NCBI GenBank assembly: GCA_049613665.1 | Contig: JBMZCV010000033.1 | Location: 1-35,706 of the forward strand | From: JBMZCV01 sp049613665 | Lineage (GTDB): Bacteria > Bacteroidota > Bacteroidia > Chitinophagales > UBA2359 | Length of the DNA stretch: 35,706 bases | Reading direction: 5' to 3' | Shown here: one piece after another, positions 7,605-16,426 of the stretch | Position numbering within the stretch: position 1 is the first letter of the stretch | How the letters are laid out: each line of letters opens with the position of its first letter | The notes under the pieces: model-generated | Database searches by the model: none | The model's input: the letters and a program-made list of their open reading frames with translations, nothing else | Told to the model about the DNA's origin: nothing | Program-made: the position numbers and the translations under genes

Positions 7605-7612
7605 TACCTTTG
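7605..7612 (+). promoter_or_regulatory. -7 promoter element upstream of the 7647 gene
   Basis: TACCTTTG, an exact TAnnTTTG match followed by C, lies 35 bases before the ATG at 7647. No convincing -33 element was seen. Confidence 0.5.
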
Positions 7613-7646
7613 CAAAAAACATTTTTTATCACAAAAAAGACAATAT

Positions 7647-8099
7647 ATGATTATTGATACTAGCAAAATGATTTCGATGGAAACCATTTTAGAAAAATAT
7701 GCTAATGATGTTGAAACTATTAAATTGGCTAAAACAGCCTCAACTTATTTGTATTCACATGTTTGGTGCGACAAAATTGAAAAGCAATGGCTCGTAGCAA
7801 ATTGGGAAAATTTGTTTGCTATCTTGTTTTTCAAAATCACAACAAACACTAAGAACGTAAATGAATACGTTTGGTTGGTAGTAGGCGATTTGCCTTCTAT
7901 TTGCATAGATGTCGAAAGTGCAGAAAATGAGCAAGAAGTTATAAAAGCTTATGTTAGTATCATGGAAGATTGGATAAAATGCGTTCACAATAAAGGAAAT
8001 ATAAAGAAATGTTATCCGATTAATGTGCCGCCAACGAAAGGATATGCCGATATGTTGAAAGTTAGGGTTTCGCTTATTAAAGAGCATATTCTAGTGTAA
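7647..8099 (+). CDS. Hypothetical cytosolic protein (DUF4826-like)
   Basis: A 150-residue protein without signal peptide or membrane segments. The central EYVWLVVGDLPSICIDVES followed by a W-containing helix (YVSIMEDWIKCV) resembles DUF4826-type proteins of unknown function; this assignment is from pattern memory and is tentative. A TACCTTTG promoter element precedes it. It is followed after 23 bases by a lipoprotein gene and may be cotranscribed with it. Confidence 0.7.
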   Translation: MIIDTSKMISMETILEKYANDVETIKLAKTASTYLYSHVWCDKIEKQWLVANWENLFAILFFKITTNTKNVNEYVWLVVGDLPSICIDVESAENEQEVIKAYVSIMEDWIKCVHNKGNIKKCYPINVPPTKGYADMLKVRVSLIKEHILV

Positions 8100-8122
8100 A
8101 AAGGTGTTTAAATATCGTAAAA

Positions 8123-8632
8123 ATGAAAAAATCGCAGATTATATTTTTTGGGTTCTTATTTTTTATCATTTCTGCTTGTTTTCAAAATAAAGAAGCTGCA
8201 AATTGTAAAATTTTGCAATTGCATACAAAAAATAGTGAACTGATACATTTATTGGATAGAAAAGAAATTTTGGGTACAAGACATGAAGCTTCTCCCATTT
8301 TTTTTTCAATAGAAGGAAAAACCGACACTTCTATTCATGTTCAAAAACCATTAAATATTTTTTCGACGGATAGTTGTTATATCATTATTTTTGAATCTGA
8401 ATTGATGGGTGTGAGCAGTATAAAACAAGGCATCGTAGTTTACAACAAAAATACGCATCAACTAGCATATCGTATGCTTGCAACAAACATTATGAAAGCA
8501 AGTTGGTGCAAAATAGAAAACGAAAATGCCATAGTTTTGCACTTAAAGTATAAATTAGATTTTTCGTTTATGGATGAAACAACTGACTCTAAGTCTTATA
8601 AAATAGAAAATAATAAGATTTCGGTTTATTGA
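8123..8632 (+). CDS. Putative lipoprotein of unknown function
   Basis: 169 residues. The N-terminus is a lipoprotein signal: two lysines, a hydrophobic run and the lipobox ISAC with the lipidated cysteine at C19, so the protein is probably membrane-anchored in the cell envelope. The remainder is beta-rich and not recognised. The ATG is preceded by an A-rich leader. Its stop overlaps the first possible TTG of the next frame, and the next gene starts 26 bases on at ATG 8659, suggesting cotranscription with 7647 and 8659. Confidence 0.75.
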   Translation: MKKSQIIFFGFLFFIISACFQNKEAANCKILQLHTKNSELIHLLDRKEILGTRHEASPIFFSIEGKTDTSIHVQKPLNIFSTDSCYIIIFESELMGVSSIKQGIVVYNKNTHQLAYRMLATNIMKASWCKIENENAIVLHLKYKLDFSFMDETTDSKSYKIENNKISVY

Positions 8633-8658
8633 AAAAAATCAATTATAAACATTTGTCA

Positions 8659-9267
8659 ATGAAGAATTTAAGAGTTGCATTATCAATATTTTTCCTTTCA
8701 AACATTCAGTTAAATGCTCAAAATGCTTGCGATATTTACAACATTTTATTAGATACGCTTAAAACTAATACATTCAATTCAATTGAATTTCCAGGCGGCT
8801 TCCAATTAACACCATATAATCTTCATCAACTTGATAGTTTTCCTGAAAAAGAAGTAACATATCATTATAAGTTTTTTATTGATAATGAAACTTTAGAACT
8901 TGATAAAGACGATTTAGAACATTGGTTATTTCAATTAATCGGCATAAATTCGAAAGTAAAAGAATATGAAACGATGAGTGCTAATTTAGAAAGATGTGTT
9001 TTTGAGAACGAAATAGTTTATGAGTTTTGGAAAGAAAATAGCAGCTTGTTTAAAGCAAATTTAGATAAAACACACGAAAATGGAATTACATTTCACGAAG
9101 TAAAGTTTTTTTTGTCTAACATTTTATATACAGACAAAAATGCTTTTGTTTATGCTAGATGTATATATCCAAATTCAACAGCAAGAGGTGTTTATCATTG
9201 TTTTTGGCTCGAAAAAGATAAATATTCAAATTGGTTGTTGAAAAAGAAAATTAATGATGTAAGATAG
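8659..9267 (+). CDS. Secreted protein of unknown function
   Basis: 202 residues from ATG 8659. This start gives a clean signal peptide (MKNLRVALSIFFLSNIQLNAQ, cleavage likely after NAQ). A TTG at 8629 in the same frame overlaps the preceding gene and would only add ten polar residues. The mature part has no motif that I recognise. It contains two well separated cysteines and many aromatic residues. It is the last gene of a three-gene run of short orphan genes. Confidence 0.7.
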   Translation: MKNLRVALSIFFLSNIQLNAQNACDIYNILLDTLKTNTFNSIEFPGGFQLTPYNLHQLDSFPEKEVTYHYKFFIDNETLELDKDDLEHWLFQLIGINSKVKEYETMSANLERCVFENEIVYEFWKENSSLFKANLDKTHENGITFHEVKFFLSNILYTDKNAFVYARCIYPNSTARGVYHCFWLEKDKYSNWLLKKKINDVR

Positions 9268-9366
9268 TAAAAACGCAGAATCAAACTAAACGATACCACA
9301 TTTTTAATCATCATACCTTATATAAATCTTAGCACAGCCTAGTTTTAGATTCTAAACAAAAAGTGC

Positions 9367-9374
9367 TAACTTTG
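9367..9374 (+). promoter_or_regulatory. -7 promoter element of WD40 gene
   Basis: TAACTTTG, a perfect TAnnTTTG match followed by C, lies 74 bases before the ATG at 9448. A TTTTAG stretch about 20 bases further up may be a weak -33 element. Confidence 0.55.
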
Positions 9375-9447
9375 CTTATGATATATTTTTTATAAACAAA
9401 TACTAATATCTTATTTTTACAAAAAAACTAAACATAAAACAATCAAC

Positions 9448-10944
9448 ATGAATAAAATATGTACCACCATTTTTTTAGTATGTTTGAGTTGCTTTTTTTC
9501 GGCTTCGCAAATGTCAGCACAAGAATTTGTGAACGCCAACTCGGTTTCTAATGCACCTACTACCAATGCAATGGCGATTCGGTATAGTCCAGATGGCAAA
9601 ACGGTTGCTATCGGATATAGTTCAGGTGTCATCAATGTTTATAATAACAGCCCTTTCGAATGGAAATTTAGCATCAAAGCACACACACAATCTATCTATA
9701 GCCTAGAATTTCACCCAACAGGCCGCTATATTGCAACTACGAGCAAAGATGGTACGCTGAAAGTTTGGGATTTGGAAACAAAAAAAGACATCAAAACGAT
9801 ACAAACTGAAGCTGGCCAAAAATTTTCATTTGCCAAATTTCATGCAAGCGGTGCAGTCATGATGTATGGCGGCACATCTGGCAAGTTGCAAGTTACGCAT
9901 CTTTTTGGCAATGCTACGCAAAATCAATCCGAAACCTTATATAAAGCGGAGGCAGGAATTATTAGTGCAGATTTGACGCTCACAGGAAATTTTGCGGTTA
10001 TTGCGGCCGATTCTCACATAGATATAGTGCAGTTTTCCACCAAAAAACGCATTAAAAGATGGAAAGCTTGCCCTACAAGTCCCATTGCCGATTTGAAATA
10101 TAGCCCAGATGAGTCGCAAATTGCGTGTTTGTGTGCCAATGGTACTTTGACGCTTTGGGACGCAAAAACCTACAAGTCGCTTACTTCATGGAAAGTGACT
10201 TCGCAAGGGCCAAGTACTGAAGTTGCTTTTTCGCCAGATGGAAAATATCTTGCAACAGGCGACACGAAAGGCGTGCCTAAAATTTGGAATTTGAAAACCA
10301 ATCAAATGACTCCATTAGAAGGACACGAAAAAGCGATTAGAACCATTCATTTTGCACCAAATAGCATCAACCTGATGAGTGGAGGAAATACGAGAACGAT
10401 GGGTTGGAAATGGAAGCCTATTTTTATAAATGAGCAATTGCCACCGCCACCAGCAGTACAACCTATTGTTGCGGAAACATCAAGTGTAACGACAAAGACT
10501 AGCATCGAAATAGAAGAGCAAAAAAAAGAAGAAATAATTGTAAAAGAACCAACTTTGGAAGAGTTGAAATTGACTTATACTACTCGAAACATTCCCGATT
10601 CGTTGGGCGACCGTCGTGTGCGAGCTGGCAAGCGTGTTGTAGTTGCTAGTGAAGACATCGAAATTGCGGTTTGGGACAAAGAGGTAGTTGATGGCGATAC
10701 GATTTCTATTTTTCTGAATGGCGAATGGCTGCTTAAAGAATATGCTTTGAAAAAGAAAAAGAAAAAGTTGAAGATAAAAATTAATAAAAATGCAGACAAT
10801 TACTTCATTTTATATGCACACAATGAAGGCAGCAGACCGCCAAATACAGCCGCTCTAACGATTTATGATGGCATTCGACATTCTCAAATGGCTTTGAGTT
10901 CGGATATGAAAAAATGTGATGCTGTAAATTTTAAATTTAAATAA
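9448..10944 (+). CDS. Secreted WD40-repeat protein with Bacteroidota C-terminal domain
   Basis: 498 residues. The signal peptide ends around SAQEF (residue about 25). Residues about 35-330 contain several WD40 blades, for example IYSLEFHPTGRYIATTSKDG followed by LKVWD, and VAFSPDGKYLATGD followed by KIWN. After a Pro/Glu-rich linker (340-370), residues about 370-498 form a separate domain with IEIAVWDKEVVDGDTISIFL, a lysine run, YFILYAHNEGSRPPNTAA and a Cys near the end. I have met this domain in secreted Bacteroidota proteins, but its function is not established. A scaffold role outside the cytoplasm is plausible. It has its own promoter. Confidence 0.85.
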   Translation: MNKICTTIFLVCLSCFFSASQMSAQEFVNANSVSNAPTTNAMAIRYSPDGKTVAIGYSSGVINVYNNSPFEWKFSIKAHTQSIYSLEFHPTGRYIATTSKDGTLKVWDLETKKDIKTIQTEAGQKFSFAKFHASGAVMMYGGTSGKLQVTHLFGNATQNQSETLYKAEAGIISADLTLTGNFAVIAADSHIDIVQFSTKKRIKRWKACPTSPIADLKYSPDESQIACLCANGTLTLWDAKTYKSLTSWKVTSQGPSTEVAFSPDGKYLATGDTKGVPKIWNLKTNQMTPLEGHEKAIRTIHFAPNSINLMSGGNTRTMGWKWKPIFINEQLPPPPAVQPIVAETSSVTTKTSIEIEEQKKEEIIVKEPTLEELKLTYTTRNIPDSLGDRRVRAGKRVVVASEDIEIAVWDKEVVDGDTISIFLNGEWLLKEYALKKKKKKLKIKINKNADNYFILYAHNEGSRPPNTAALTIYDGIRHSQMALSSDMKKCDAVNFKFK

Positions 10945-11110
10945 GAGAATTAAAAAAATGTGTTTTTTTTCAAAAAAAATATTCTGTATGTCTTTTGTCT
11001 AACACAAAAAAGCACGGTTTTTGCTAAAAAAAGATAATAAATGCTTACATTTAAACGAATGTGAACTTTAATGATAACCTCACAAAACTAATTTTCTGAT
11101 ACTTTACAAA

Positions 11111-11135
11111 GTATTTAAGTGCCAAGCACTATTGT
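11111..11135 (+). repeat. Family B end fragment (B9)
   Basis: ATTTAAGTGCCAAGCACTAT is the hairpin end of family B without the rest of the element, placed about 40 bases upstream of the VIT/VWA gene. The remainder of the 10945-11174 gap is AT-rich with no clear terminator. Confidence 0.55.
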
Positions 11136-11174
11136 TTAAACAATTTTTAACTTTATAACTTTTCTACAAAATCC

Positions 11175-13442
11175 ATGAATAAAAAATACATTGCGATTGT
11201 TTTTCTGCTCCTTTTTCAATTTACAAGTTTTGTATATGGAAATGGTTTTATTATGAGTCCGCCAGCCGAAAACTATTGGAGACCAGACCCTAAGCAAAAT
11301 TATTTAAAGCCATTTCCCGAAAATTTTAACCCTTGCGTTATTGCTTTGCAAAGCGAAGACACAGATGTGACTATTGAGAATGGCAAAGTGAATGTTTCGA
11401 CTATACAACGATTTTACAATACTTCTGCCGATACTATTCATGCTTATTATCTTTTTACAGTGCCAAAAGGTTTGAAGTTTACTGAGTTTCTTATCAAGGT
11501 TGATTCCGTCAAATATCGACACGAACTTTATACAGAGAATCAATCATATAGTGTATTTAGAGATATTGTGAAGGTGACTTCAAACCCTGCTTATTGGGAA
11601 TATGCCGACCAAGATGTATATAAAGTATCTATTTACAATGCTTTGCCAAGAGCCACAAAGTTGGTGCAACTTTCATATAGCTACGAAGTGGAAAATGATG
11701 GACAATATACAAGATTTGGACATATTTTTAGCACGCAAAATTTGGCGAAATATCCACCTCGCAAACAATCATTTAATGTTACCTTTACGAGCAAGGAAAA
11801 ATTAGGTACTGTTTCTGTGCCTACACATGATGTGAAAATAGAAAAAATAAGCGAAAATTCTGCAAAATTTAGCCTAAAAGCAGCTCAAAAAAATATGGGC
11901 AACGACCTGTCCTTATTTTTTAATACCAAAGAAAGAGCAGTAGGCTATTCGCTTTTTAGCTACAAAAAAGCAGGCGAAGATGGCTATTTTCTATTGAATT
12001 TTGATGCAGGTTTTTTTGAAAAAGCCGATGAGTCGCACAAAGATGTTACATTTGTGTTAGATGCTTCGCAAGATATGCCAGCCGCAAAGTTGGCACAGAT
12101 TACGAAAGTTATTTCCGAATCTTTGGGCAAGTTGACGGCAAATGACCGTTTCAATATTATCCGCTATTCCAATACCGCAACTTCTCTTTTTCCAGATTTG
12201 GAAGAGGCAAAAGCTTCTAATGTGATAAAAGCGATTTCTTTTTTGGAGCAAAAGTCGGCAGGTGGAGCTTGCAATTACGAAGCTGCTCTCGAAAAAGTCT
12301 TGGCGGCAAATATAGAGCGTGTACGGCCTTATTATGTCTATTGGGTGGCGGCGAGCGATGCTACGGCTGGCGAAACGACAGACCCAGATGACCTAACAGA
12401 TATGATTGAAGACGCTAATTTGCGAAATATGCGTATTTTTACACTTGGTGTAGGCGATAAAATCAATACGATTTTGCTCGACAAATTTTCTAATTTTACA
12501 AGGTCTTATTCTACTTATATCGCTGCTGCTGATAATGCTAGTGAAACCACAAAAAGATTGTTGGAGCAAACTAGCCGCCCTGTTATGATTAATATGCAAT
12601 TGTATTTAGAAGACAATTTGGGTGTAACCGATATGTTGCCAAAGAAACCAAATAATTTGTTTTATCAATATCCATTATCATTTATTGGCCGCTACAAAAA
12701 AAGTGGTAAATCTACGGTATCTATCGTGGGCGACCAACATAAACAAATGCGACGTTATCAGTTCGATTTGGAGTTTGCAGACGATGACCAAACTTATCAT
12801 TTTGTGCCAAAACTTTGGGCAGCTCGACAAATTGGCTTTCTTATCAATGAGGTAAGACTCGAATATGACGACCCAGAAGATGCTGGCGATGAAATAGTAG
12901 AACTTGCAAAAGAACACTTTATCATCAATCCTTATACTGTTCATTTGATGCAAAAAGAATTTGAGTTTATGAAAGAGGAACAAAAGGCGATATTGCCTCG
13001 TTTCATCACACAATCTGCCACAGATTATGCCAAAGCTTTTGATGCCATAGAAGAAACAAGTGGCATAGATGCCGTAAATATTAGCAAAGTAGCTACTGCT
13101 CTTACGCATATTTCTTCTGAAAGTGATTTTGAAGCTCTGCATAAAAATATGAGCTTTAAAGATGAAAAAGGAAAAGTACAAAACAATGTAGCAAGCGACT
13201 ACACTTATATCAACAACCAACTTTTTTATCATAATACAGATGGTATTTGGGTGCAAAAAGGCTGCGAAAATTCAAAAGATGAGCCTGTAAAATTGCCATT
13301 TACAAGCGAAGAATATTTCAACTTTATCAATAGTCATACCGATGTGTTACCATTTTTATATTTAGGCGAGCATATTCGTTTTATGGCTGCCGATGGCAAG
13401 TTGTGCGAAATTACGGAAGCTCCACCACGAAAAGAAGATTAA
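11175..13442 (+). CDS. Secreted VIT and VWA domain protein
   Basis: 755 residues with a signal peptide (cleavage near residue 22, FVYGNG). Residues about 50-190 form a VIT domain (VNVSTIQRFYNTSADTIHAYYLFTVPKG). Residues about 285-460 form a von Willebrand A domain (DVTFVLDASQDM, later VYWVAASDATAGE and FTLGVGDKIN). The layout matches inter-alpha-trypsin-inhibitor-like envelope proteins. The metal-ion-dependent adhesion motif is atypical: D296-A-S298-Q-D300 replaces DxSxS. The C-terminal third is not recognised. A strong hairpin follows the stop. The function is inferred as envelope or adhesion related. Confidence 0.87.
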   Translation: MNKKYIAIVFLLLFQFTSFVYGNGFIMSPPAENYWRPDPKQNYLKPFPENFNPCVIALQSEDTDVTIENGKVNVSTIQRFYNTSADTIHAYYLFTVPKGLKFTEFLIKVDSVKYRHELYTENQSYSVFRDIVKVTSNPAYWEYADQDVYKVSIYNALPRATKLVQLSYSYEVENDGQYTRFGHIFSTQNLAKYPPRKQSFNVTFTSKEKLGTVSVPTHDVKIEKISENSAKFSLKAAQKNMGNDLSLFFNTKERAVGYSLFSYKKAGEDGYFLLNFDAGFFEKADESHKDVTFVLDASQDMPAAKLAQITKVISESLGKLTANDRFNIIRYSNTATSLFPDLEEAKASNVIKAISFLEQKSAGGACNYEAALEKVLAANIERVRPYYVYWVAASDATAGETTDPDDLTDMIEDANLRNMRIFTLGVGDKINTILLDKFSNFTRSYSTYIAAADNASETTKRLLEQTSRPVMINMQLYLEDNLGVTDMLPKKPNNLFYQYPLSFIGRYKKSGKSTVSIVGDQHKQMRRYQFDLEFADDDQTYHFVPKLWAARQIGFLINEVRLEYDDPEDAGDEIVELAKEHFIINPYTVHLMQKEFEFMKEEQKAILPRFITQSATDYAKAFDAIEETSGIDAVNISKVATALTHISSESDFEALHKNMSFKDEKGKVQNNVASDYTYINNQLFYHNTDGIWVQKGCENSKDEPVKLPFTSEEYFNFINSHTDVLPFLYLGEHIRFMAADGKLCEITEAPPRKED

Positions 13443-13488
13443 TTTTTTCTAAAAATATATATTACAAAGGTTCTGACATTTTTTTTAC

Positions 13489-13540
13489 AGCCATGCTTAG
13501 TTTAACAAAAAATATTTCTTTTGTTAAATTAAGTATGGCT
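13489..13540. terminator. Terminator after VIT/VWA gene
   Basis: A 22-bp stem with two G-U wobble pairs (13489-13510 with 13519-13540), arms beginning AGCCATGCTTAG. It is the last strong structure before the Nudix gene, 46 bases past the stop. Confidence 0.75.
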
Positions 13541-13649
13541 GATTGCTATGGAGTCTTTTTGGTATATTTTGGCCAAACATCAAAAAACAATTTCAAAGCG
13601 TGAAAAGACAGTGCAAAGTAGCTCAAAATTGATAACTAATAACTAAAAA

Positions 13650-14357
13650 ATGACTTATAACTACGATTACCCACGCCCATCATTGACGGTAGATTGTCTA
13701 GTGTTTGGCTATGACACCAAAACGCAAAAACTCAATATATTGTTGATTCAACGAAAAAATGAGCCTTTTCAAAACCATTGGGCATTGCCAGGAGGTTTTG
13801 TAGATATGGACGAAAGCTTAGAAACGGCTGCCATTCGTGAACTAAAAGAAGAAACAGGGGCAGAAAACATTTTGCTCGAACAGTTCTATACCTTCGGTTC
13901 GCCACAGCGTGACCCTCGTGGGCGTGTGATTTCGGTGGCTTACTACACCCTCATTTCGCCAGATAGTATATATATAAAAGCGGCAGACGATGCTAAAGCA
14001 GTCGGTTGGTTCGACACAAAAAAACTGCCTCCTCTAGCATTTGACCATCAAAAAATCTTGAATATTGGGCTAGAACGTTTAAAAACAAAATTACAATCTC
14101 AACCTATTGGTTTGGAGTTGCTGCCCAATAAGTTTCTTTTTTCAGCCTTGCAAAAAATGTATGAAAGCATCTTAGAGGCAGAAATAGAGCCGCAAAATTT
14201 TAGAAAAAAAATGCTGACAGCAGGACTTCTCCATGAATTAGACAAAGAAAAAGAGCAAATCGCAGACCGATTATATACTTTCGATAAAACGAAATATACA
14301 GCCTTGCTTAAAAATAATAAAGACTTTAAATTAAAAATGTTAAATTTTTTAGCGTAA
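13650..14357 (+). CDS. Nudix hydrolase with NrtR-like C-terminal domain
   Basis: 235 residues. The Nudix box is complete at G49 to A71 (E55, R63-E64, E67-E68, G70), so hydrolysis of a nucleoside diphosphate derivative is feasible. After about residue 150 the sequence FLFSALQKMYESILEAEIEP and NFRKKMLTAGLL looks like the winged-helix region of NrtR-type regulators, which sense ADP-ribose and control NAD genes. No NAD gene is adjacent, so the regulator role is inferred from domain layout only. Its stop codon TAA is the start of the rbfA promoter element. Confidence 0.88.
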   Translation: MTYNYDYPRPSLTVDCLVFGYDTKTQKLNILLIQRKNEPFQNHWALPGGFVDMDESLETAAIRELKEETGAENILLEQFYTFGSPQRDPRGRVISVAYYTLISPDSIYIKAADDAKAVGWFDTKKLPPLAFDHQKILNIGLERLKTKLQSQPIGLELLPNKFLFSALQKMYESILEAEIEPQNFRKKMLTAGLLHELDKEKEQIADRLYTFDKTKYTALLKNNKDFKLKMLNFLA

Positions 14358-14362
14358 CTTTG
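14355..14362 (+). promoter_or_regulatory. -7 promoter element of rbfA
   Basis: TAACTTTG, followed by CAG, is a perfect TAnnTTTG match overlapping the stop codon of the Nudix gene, 32 bases before the rbfA ATG. Confidence 0.6.
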
Positions 14363-14393
14363 CAGTTCAAATATCAATCATTATTTTTTTTAT

Positions 14394-14789
14394 ATGGCAT
14401 CAATCAGACAACAACAAGTAGCTAGTATCATTAAACAATCTATTAGCGATATTTTTATTAAAAAAGGAAGAGATTTTTATAGCAATGCTTTTGTTACCCT
14501 TACGCAAGTTCGAGTAACACCAGATTTGCTCATTGCTCGTATTTATGTAAGCGTTTTTAATATAAAAGAAAAGAAAGATGTAATAGATATGATAAACGGA
14601 AATGTATGGTCTATTCGCAACTTGTTGGGTAGAAAAATACGCCATAAAGTGCGTCGTATTCCAGATTTGGAATTTTATTTAGACGATACATTAGATGATG
14701 TTTATAAAATGGAAGTCATTTTTGATAAGCTGCGAGAAGGCAGAGAAGAACGTGGACTTTCGGAAGAAATTGAAAGTGATGATGACTAA
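14394..14789 (+). CDS. rbfA: Ribosome-binding factor A
   Basis: Late 30S maturation factor that binds the 16S rRNA 5' helix region. It has 131 residues, usual length. The N-terminus MASIRQQQVASIIKQSISDI is the typical first helix. The KH-like fold follows with VTLTQVRVTPDLLIARIYVS and, near the C-terminus, IRHKVRRIPDLEFYLDDTLD. It ends in an acidic tail (EEIESDDD). It has its own promoter inside the preceding stop codon. A repeat-rich region follows. Confidence 0.96.
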   Translation: MASIRQQQVASIIKQSISDIFIKKGRDFYSNAFVTLTQVRVTPDLLIARIYVSVFNIKEKKDVIDMINGNVWSIRNLLGRKIRHKVRRIPDLEFYLDDTLDDVYKMEVIFDKLREGREERGLSEEIESDDD

Positions 14790-14849
14790 TTTGTTCTGTT
14801 AATAAATTACTGATTAGCATTAGCAATTTTACTTGCATTATCTCTTATC

Positions 14850-15034
14850 AATGGTTCGGTTCGGACATTTATACGTTTTTTTATCAAAGGTTTAAACATA
14901 CTATTTTTTTTAGGCTAAGGCGGCCAATATTTTCAAATTTAATGGCCTTTTGAACTGAAAAATAGTATGTTTCGCTTGCCAAAAGGTGTTTTTTTATTCA
15001 ACTGAAAATTGTTATAAAAAATGTCAGAACCATT
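14850..15034 (+). repeat. Family A MITE-like repeat, copy A3 (most complete)
   Basis: The ends are inverted repeats: AATGGTTCGG...GGACATTT on the left (14850-14870, with a 5-base duplication of TTCGG) and AAATGTCAGAACCATT on the right (15019-15034). The inner arms are a perfect 15-bp inverted repeat (14894-14908 and 14958-14972), and GGCCA/TGGCC pairs nearer the centre, so the whole element can fold into one long hairpin. No open reading frame is present. It lies between rbfA and hlyIII. Confidence 0.8.
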
Positions 15035-15133
15035 AGACATTATTCACAAAAAAAGTGTAGGGGAAAATAAAAACATGATTAGATAAATTCGAATATTACA
15101 TTTGCATAATTTTAGCAAATATTGTCGTAAAAC

Positions 15134-15168
15134 AAGGTGGTAGGCACTTCTAAAGTGCGTGCCACCTT
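15134..15168. repeat. Family E palindrome, copy 1
   Basis: AAGGTGGTAGGCACTTCT... pairs with its second half to form a hairpin of about 15 bp with one or two mismatches. It is one of five related palindromes in the window and lies in the 676-base gap between rbfA and hlyIII. Confidence 0.75.
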
Positions 15169-15210
15169 GTTTTGTCTTTTTTTAAAAATGTTATTAGATA
15201 AGTATATTTG

Positions 15211-15245
15211 TGGTGGCAGGCATTTTGAAAATGCCTACCACCTTA
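15211..15245. repeat. Family E palindrome, copy 2
   Basis: GGTGGCAGGCATTTTGAAAA... (15212-15242) pairs over about 15 bp with one mismatch, 45 bases after copy 1. The arms carry CATTT/AAATG where copy 1 has CACTT/AAGTG, a paired change. Confidence 0.75.
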
Positions 15246-15297
15246 TTATCCTATTGTTTTTTATCTAAAATTTTGTGAATAAACTCTATTGTCTCAT

Positions 15298-15318
15298 CAA
15301 TAGTTCGGACATTTTTAT
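15298..15318 (+). repeat. Family A left-end fragment (A5)
   Basis: CAATAGTTCGGACATTTTTA matches the outer end of family A without the rest. Further right in the same gap (15361-15400) there is a nested hairpin (CGCCT/AGGCG around GCCCTG/CAGGGC). The rest of 14790-15465 shows no gene. Confidence 0.5.
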
Positions 15319-15465
15319 CATTGTATTTATCTTTTTTTTGTTACAAAAGTCATTGCGTTTCGCCTAAATAGCCCTGTTTTTCAAAGCAGGGCGGCAGGCG
15401 TTTCATTAAAAACAAGTAAATAAAATTTTTCTAAGAAAACTAAAAACTTATTTTTTGAGCGTTAC

Positions 15466-16125
15466 TTAGCTTGGGCTTGGCACAACATAAAACAAAATAG
15501 AACTGTAATGCAGTCCAGCACCCAAAATAACAAATATATGCCATATACCATGATTGTAAGGCAATTTGTTCCATAAATAGAAAATAACGCCAACTAGATA
15601 AGACAAACCACCCAAAAGCAGTAAGGCAAAGCAAGGAGTTTCTAGCGTTTGCACAATAGGTTTCATAAAAAACACCGCTATGCAACCCAATGCGACATAA
15701 ATAGCAGCATCTATTCGGTAATATTTCGACAAGTTTTTGCGAATAGCAAGCTTAAATATCATTGCGAAAATCGTTAGAGACCAAATTAAAATAAAAGCCG
15801 TGATGCCCCAATTATCTCGCAGACTCACTAGCGTAAATGGTGTATAAGACCCTGCTATCATCAAATAAATAGCAAGATGGTCAATCAGGCGAAAACGGTC
15901 TTTCAATTTTGGTTTTTCGGCCAGATGATAGAGTGTAGAAGTAAGAAAAGTAAACATAAGTGTAAAACTAAATACCACTACGCTAAACAAAACCCAATAA
16001 TTATTGGCAGCAATGCCGCTTTTGATGAGCCAAAAACTAGCTCCTACGCTCACCAAAGCCGCCAAACCATGCGACCAATAGTTGAAACGCTCTTCCTGTG
16101 TTGTATAAAGACTTTTTGTTGTCAT
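15466..16125 (-). CDS. Hemolysin III family (PAQR-type) membrane protein
   Basis: 219 residues with seven predicted membrane helices. Family marks are ERFNYWSHGLAALVS at the N-terminus, the STLYHLAE motif in the second helix, DHLAIYLMIAGSYTPF, and the C-terminal GIWHIFVILGAGLHYSSIL. The histidines and aspartate are those proposed to bind a metal in PAQR/hemolysin III proteins. The name is historical and cytolysis should not be assumed. It is transcribed away from rpmB and alone in its transcription unit. Confidence 0.93.
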   Translation of the reverse strand: MTTKSLYTTQEERFNYWSHGLAALVSVGASFWLIKSGIAANNYWVLFSVVVFSFTLMFTFLTSTLYHLAEKPKLKDRFRLIDHLAIYLMIAGSYTPFTLVSLRDNWGITAFILIWSLTIFAMIFKLAIRKNLSKYYRIDAAIYVALGCIAVFFMKPIVQTLETPCFALLLLGGLSYLVGVIFYLWNKLPYNHGIWHIFVILGAGLHYSSILFYVVPSPS

Positions 16126-16426
16126 TTGTTGTTTATTTGTGATTGATGTATGTGCAGATGTTGCTTGATGGCGAAAAAGCTAAACTTTTTGCTCAAAAAA
16201 TGTTTTTTTTCAAAAAAAGAATAAAATTTAAACAGTCTAGCCTCTAAGTATTTACTTCAAATATGCTAAAAAGTTTTGTTTTTTTAGCAATCGAGCCTAC
16301 TTTGTTTCTCTTATTTGTAAATAAGAAAAATAATGCAAGAAAAACGCTCAAAGTTTTAGGAAAACCGAAAAAATAATACGATATTTGCACGCACTAAAAT
16401 TAAAACTTAAATCATTTTATTGAGAT
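16126..16426. other. Divergent intergenic region hlyIII / rpmB
   Basis: About 300 AT-rich bases without a gene. It should hold the divergent promoters of the hemolysin III gene and rpmB. GATATTTG at 16380-16387, one base off TAnnTTTG, lies 40 bases before the rpmB ATG. A small hairpin GCTAAAAA/TTTTTAGC lies at 16265-16288. Confidence 0.4.

Noticed and set aside
12678..13256. Minus-strand ORF of 192 codons within the VIT/VWA gene
   Set aside because: Antisense shadow; residues mirror the opposite coding strand and show no domain.
14850..15034. Insertion sequence or gene in the rbfA-hlyIII gap
   Set aside because: No ORF with transposase motifs is present; only short inverted-repeat elements and palindromes are seen.
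15466..16125. Hemolysin in the sense of a toxin
   Set aside because: The hemolysin III/PAQR family name is historical; nothing in the sequence or context shows cytolytic function.
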